Assembly: GCA_947177715.1 (NCBI GenBank)
Contig: CAMWVM010000044.1
Span: 1 to 9,466, forward strand
Direction of reading: 5' to 3'
Length of the DNA stretch: 9,466 nt
From: an uncultured Ruminococcus sp.
GTDB lineage: Bacteria; Bacillota; Clostridia; Oscillospirales; Ruminococcaceae
The notes beneath the pieces are model-generated. The model worked only from the letters and a program-made list of their open reading frames with translations. It ran no database searches and was not told the DNA's origin. The position numbers were made by a program, and so were the translations under genes. This document shows positions 7,058 through 9,466 of this stretch, piece by piece. The first letter of the stretch is position 1; the number at the start of each line of letters is the position of its first letter.

Positions 7058-8368
7058 ATGCTTAACAAAGTTGCAATAACTATTGAAAAATATAATATGA
7101 TAAAAAAGGGTGAGCGCATTCTGGTAGGTCTTTCAGGCGGAGCGGACAGCGTTTCACTCCTTTTGTGTTTAAGAGAATTAGGATACAGTAATATTTCTGC
7201 CTGTCACATTAATCATCAGCTTAGAGGCGATGAAAGTTTTCGTGATGAAGATTTCTGTATTAAACTTTGCAGGACTTTTGATATTCCTCTGGAAGTGCAC
7301 CGAATCAACGTAAAAGAATACTGCGAGAAAAACTCAATGTCCTTAGAAGAAGGAGCAAGAAAGCTTAGATATGATATTTTTTCTCAAAACAATGCTGACA
7401 AGATTGCAACGGCACACACTCTTTCAGACAGCTTTGAAACAATGCTGTTTAATCTTATAAGAGGTACCGGATTAAAAGGGCTTTGTTCCATTCCTCCTGT
7501 TCGTGATAATATTATCAGACCATTGATTGACTGCACCCGTGAGGATGTCACTGAGTTTTTAAAAGCTCGAAGTCAAAATTATGTAACTGATTCCACGAAT
7601 CTTGAAGCAGATTTTACAAGAAATAAAATACGCTTAAAGGCTATACCCGTTTTCAAGGAAATCAACACGTCCCTTTTTTCAACTTTTAAAAAGACACTTG
7701 AAAATATTAAAATAGATGAAGATTATCTTGAATCACAGACAAGTTTACTTATAGATAACGCTGTAACAAATGACGGATACAGCGCTGATATTCTTATGAA
7801 TGCACATTCAGCCATAAGAAATCGCACTTTAGCAAAGATTCTTGCTGAAAACAATGTAAGTTACAGCTTTGATAAAATCAATGATGTTGCATCGATTCTA
7901 ACAAATAGCGGAAAAATCAACCTTCAATCGGATATCTTTGCAATATGTGAAAATAATATTTTAAGTATTAAGTCAATAAGTAATGAAAATATTAAACCGG
8001 TTTCGATACCTATTGACAACAAAAACAAATATCACTTTTTGGGGAGAACTGCCGTTATTAATACTATTGACGTCAGTCACGAAAATGTTCATAAAATGTT
8101 AGCAAACGGTCCTATTGATTGTGATAAAATAAAAGGTAAGGTTTTTCTCAGAAACAGAAGAAATGGGGATAAAATTAAGCTTTGCGGAAGAGATTTTACC
8201 TCTTCTGTAAAAAAACTTTTCAACGCTTCTGTTTCCATTGATTTAAGAGAAAAAACAGCTATACTTTGTGACGATGAGGGTATTATTTGGGTTGAGGGCT
8301 TTGGCTGTGCAGAACGTGTTAAAGTTGATTCCCATACAAAAAAAATAATGATTTGCATTATATCATAA
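7058..8368 (+). CDS. tilS: tRNA(Ile)-lysidine synthetase TilS
   Basis: TilS uses ATP and lysine to convert C34 of the CAU-anticodon isoleucine tRNA to lysidine, so that it reads AUA as isoleucine; it is essential in most bacteria. The 436 residues are within the family range (E. coli about 432). The N-type ATP-pyrophosphatase domain has the P-loop LSGGADS (25-31), HINHQLRGDES (50-60), EEGARKLRY (97-105), and TAHTLSDSFET / RGTGLKGL (118-142), followed by PLIDCTREDV and DSTN (178-181). A variable middle (about 195-355) leads to the TilS C-terminal domain with LRNRRNGDKI (364-373), KKLFNA (385-390) and WVEGFG (411-416). It starts two bases after dnaB, with only a weak GAGAG-like site inside the dnaB end, so coupling is likely. 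With the two following genes it recreates the B. subtilis tilS-hprT-ftsH order. Confidence 0.95.
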   Translation: MLNKVAITIEKYNMIKKGERILVGLSGGADSVSLLLCLRELGYSNISACHINHQLRGDESFRDEDFCIKLCRTFDIPLEVHRINVKEYCEKNSMSLEEGARKLRYDIFSQNNADKIATAHTLSDSFETMLFNLIRGTGLKGLCSIPPVRDNIIRPLIDCTREDVTEFLKARSQNYVTDSTNLEADFTRNKIRLKAIPVFKEINTSLFSTFKKTLENIKIDEDYLESQTSLLIDNAVTNDGYSADILMNAHSAIRNRTLAKILAENNVSYSFDKINDVASILTNSGKINLQSDIFAICENNILSIKSISNENIKPVSIPIDNKNKYHFLGRTAVINTIDVSHENVHKMLANGPIDCDKIKGKVFLRNRRNGDKIKLCGRDFTSSVKKLFNASVSIDLREKTAILCDDEGIIWVEGFGCAERVKVDSHTKKIMICIIS

Positions 8369-8410
8369 AACTGTCACAAATATATTTTATAATAACAGAG
8401 GTTACATTGT

Positions 8411-8935
8411 ATGGACAAAATATCGCTTTTAATTTCAGAGTATGATATAAAAAAACGTGTCACTGAAATTGCCCAAAAAATATCAATGGATTACGAGGGA
8501 GAGAAAATTACAATAGTATCTGTACTTAAGGGTGCATTCGTTTTTACTGCCGATCTTATACGCTCAATCAATAACGATACAGATATTAATTTTATCCGTG
8601 CGAAAAGCTATATCGACACTAAAAGCAGTGGTGACGTTAATATTTCCGATGAATTCAGACTTGACGTTAAAGGAAAAACGATACTTATTGTTGAAGATAT
8701 TATTGATACCGGAAAAACACTTTATGATCTGAAAGAATACTTTTTTAGTGCGGGCTGTAAAGATGTTAAAATAGCTGTATTTCTTGACAAGCCGTCCAGA
8801 AGAACGGCAGATGTTTCACCTGATTATTGTTGTTTTCAAATAGAAGACAAATTTGTAGTGGGATATGGACTTGATTATAATGAAAAATATCGTCAGCTTC
8901 CCTATTTGGGCATATTAACTCCGGGCGGAAACTGA
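8411..8935 (+). CDS. hpt: Hypoxanthine (-guanine) phosphoribosyltransferase
   Basis: This purine-salvage enzyme joins hypoxanthine or guanine to PRPP to make IMP or GMP with release of pyrophosphate, in the cytoplasm. It has 174 residues, typical of the bacterial type I family (about 180). Visible motifs are the pyrophosphate loop VLKGA (38-42), the flexible-loop Ser-Tyr (66-67 in AKSYIDTKSSGD), the PRPP loop VEDIIDTGKT (94-103) with its acidic pair and Thr/Gly/Thr phosphate grip, the purine-binding lysine in DKPSRR (Lys127) and FVVGYGLDY (148-156). AGAGG (8397-8401) stands nine bases before the ATG. In B. subtilis, HprT and TilS have been reported to interact and to affect ftsH expression; the gene order here would allow the same, but nothing in this sequence shows it. 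Confidence 0.96.
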   Translation: MDKISLLISEYDIKKRVTEIAQKISMDYEGEKITIVSVLKGAFVFTADLIRSINNDTDINFIRAKSYIDTKSSGDVNISDEFRLDVKGKTILIVEDIIDTGKTLYDLKEYFFSAGCKDVKIAVFLDKPSRRTADVSPDYCCFQIEDKFVVGYGLDYNEKYRQLPYLGILTPGGN

Positions 8936-8952
8936 TTTAATATAAATTTTTG

Positions 8953-8971
8953 AAAAGGTCGTGATATATTG
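8953..8971 (+). promoter_or_regulatory. ftsH ribosome binding site and TTG start
   Basis: AAAAGG (8953-8958) lies ten bases before TTG 8969-8971. GTG 8961 is nearer but out of frame. The first in-frame ATG (9050) comes after the membrane-anchor codons and would remove the first transmembrane helix, so TTG is the likely start. Both the codon and the spacing suggest modest initiation efficiency. Confidence 0.65.
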
Positions 8972-9466
8972 AACAAAAATAATAATGGAAAATCTCTGCT
9001 AATTTATTTGCTGGTGTCTGTGGCTATAATTGGTGGACTGGTATATTTTCTGACTTCTATGAGCACTAATAACACTTCAACTAAATATTCAGAAGTTATG
9101 AGCCACTTTGACAAACTTGAAATTTCCGAATTTGAGCTTGATCTTGGATCAGGTAAAATGAAATATAAGCTGAAAAACTCAGATGAAACAAAGAATTACA
9201 CTGTTCCAAATGTTTCAATTTTTGCTCAGGAAGTTCTTGGAGGAGAGGACGCAGAAAACTATCGTAAGAAATACAACGAAGCTAACCCTGATGAACCTCT
9301 TAAATACAACTTGATTCCCATTTCAGACAACAGCTTTTGGCTTAATATGATACCTACGCTGTTAATGCTGGGAGTTATGATTTTCTTCTTTGTATTTATG
9401 ATGAAGAATGCCGGCGGAGGCAAAATGTCTTCATTTGGAAAAACCAATGCAAAGCAAGCACCCAGC
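8969..9466 (+). CDS. ftsH: ATP-dependent zinc metalloprotease FtsH, N-terminal part, cut by window end
   Basis: FtsH is a membrane-anchored AAA+ protease hexamer that extracts and degrades membrane and short-lived cytosolic proteins. The window holds 166 codons in one open frame starting at TTG 8969; the AAA+ and HExxH protease domains lie beyond the right edge. The visible part has the family layout: a short Asn/Lys-rich cytosolic tip (1-8), transmembrane helix 1 (about 9-29), an extracytoplasmic domain (about 30-122) including KYSEVMSHFD, transmembrane helix 2 (about 124-145), a Gly-rich turn NAGGGK and then FGKTNAKQAPS (156-166), which matches the FtsH 'FGKSKAK' entry to the ATPase domain. 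It follows hpt after 33 nt with no promoter visible in the gap. Identity rests on the N-terminal architecture plus the conserved hpt-ftsH order. Confidence 0.92.
   Translation, partial: MNKNNNGKSLLIYLLVSVAIIGGLVYFLTSMSTNNTSTKYSEVMSHFDKLEISEFELDLGSGKMKYKLKNSDETKNYTVPNVSIFAQEVLGGEDAENYRKKYNEANPDEPLKYNLIPISDNSFWLNMIPTLLMLGVMIFFFVFMMKNAGGGKMSSFGKTNAKQAPS

Noticed and set aside
8388..8393. TATAAT upstream of hpt
   Set aside because: No -35 box lies 15-19 bases upstream, and transcription would start within the hpt ribosome binding site, leaving an unusable leader.

Overview
The window is a low-GC, AT-rich chromosomal segment from a Gram-positive anaerobe of the Firmicutes/Clostridia type. The gene content (RNase J, a GdpP-type c-di-AMP phosphodiesterase, and a tilS-hpt-ftsH block) and the A/T-rich codon use point there. 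A Ruminococcus-like member of the Oscillospiraceae is my best guess, but that is a protein-level impression and not a phylogeny. Every long gene lies on the + strand. I see no mobile element, CRISPR array, tRNA or rRNA.

Layout. Positions 3-971 hold the C-terminal part of a protein, open at the left edge, that follows the alpha-D-phosphohexomutase fold but has lost the recognisable catalytic loops. A 287-base gap follows (972-1258). It carries a near-consensus sigma-A promoter (993-1021) and a roughly 230-nt untranslated leader with several stem-loops. One is a 22-bp hairpin placed exactly between a strong Shine-Dalgarno sequence and the ATG of the next gene. From there a tightly packed run of genes reads to the right edge: RNase J (1259-3148), gdpP (3229-5199), rplI for ribosomal protein L9 (5241-5687), the replicative helicase dnaB (5691-7055), tilS for tRNA-Ile lysidine synthase (7058-8368), hpt for hypoxanthine phosphoribosyltransferase (8411-8935), and the first 166 codons of ftsH, starting at TTG 8969 and cut by the right edge. 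Gaps are 80, 41, 3, 2, 42 and 33 nt, and no convincing intrinsic terminator or second promoter is visible after 1021, so these seven genes may be one transcription unit.

How they fit together. The operon joins mRNA decay (RNase J), second-messenger turnover (GdpP), translation (L9, TilS), replication (DnaB), purine salvage (Hpt) and membrane proteolysis (FtsH). The gdpP-rplI-dnaB and tilS-hpt-ftsH sub-blocks are known conserved Firmicutes neighbourhoods; here they are fused behind RNase J. The protein-coding content is mostly ordinary housekeeping. The parts most worth a second look are the RNase J leader and start region, which look built for post-transcriptional control, and the apparently catalytically dead hexomutase-like protein upstream.
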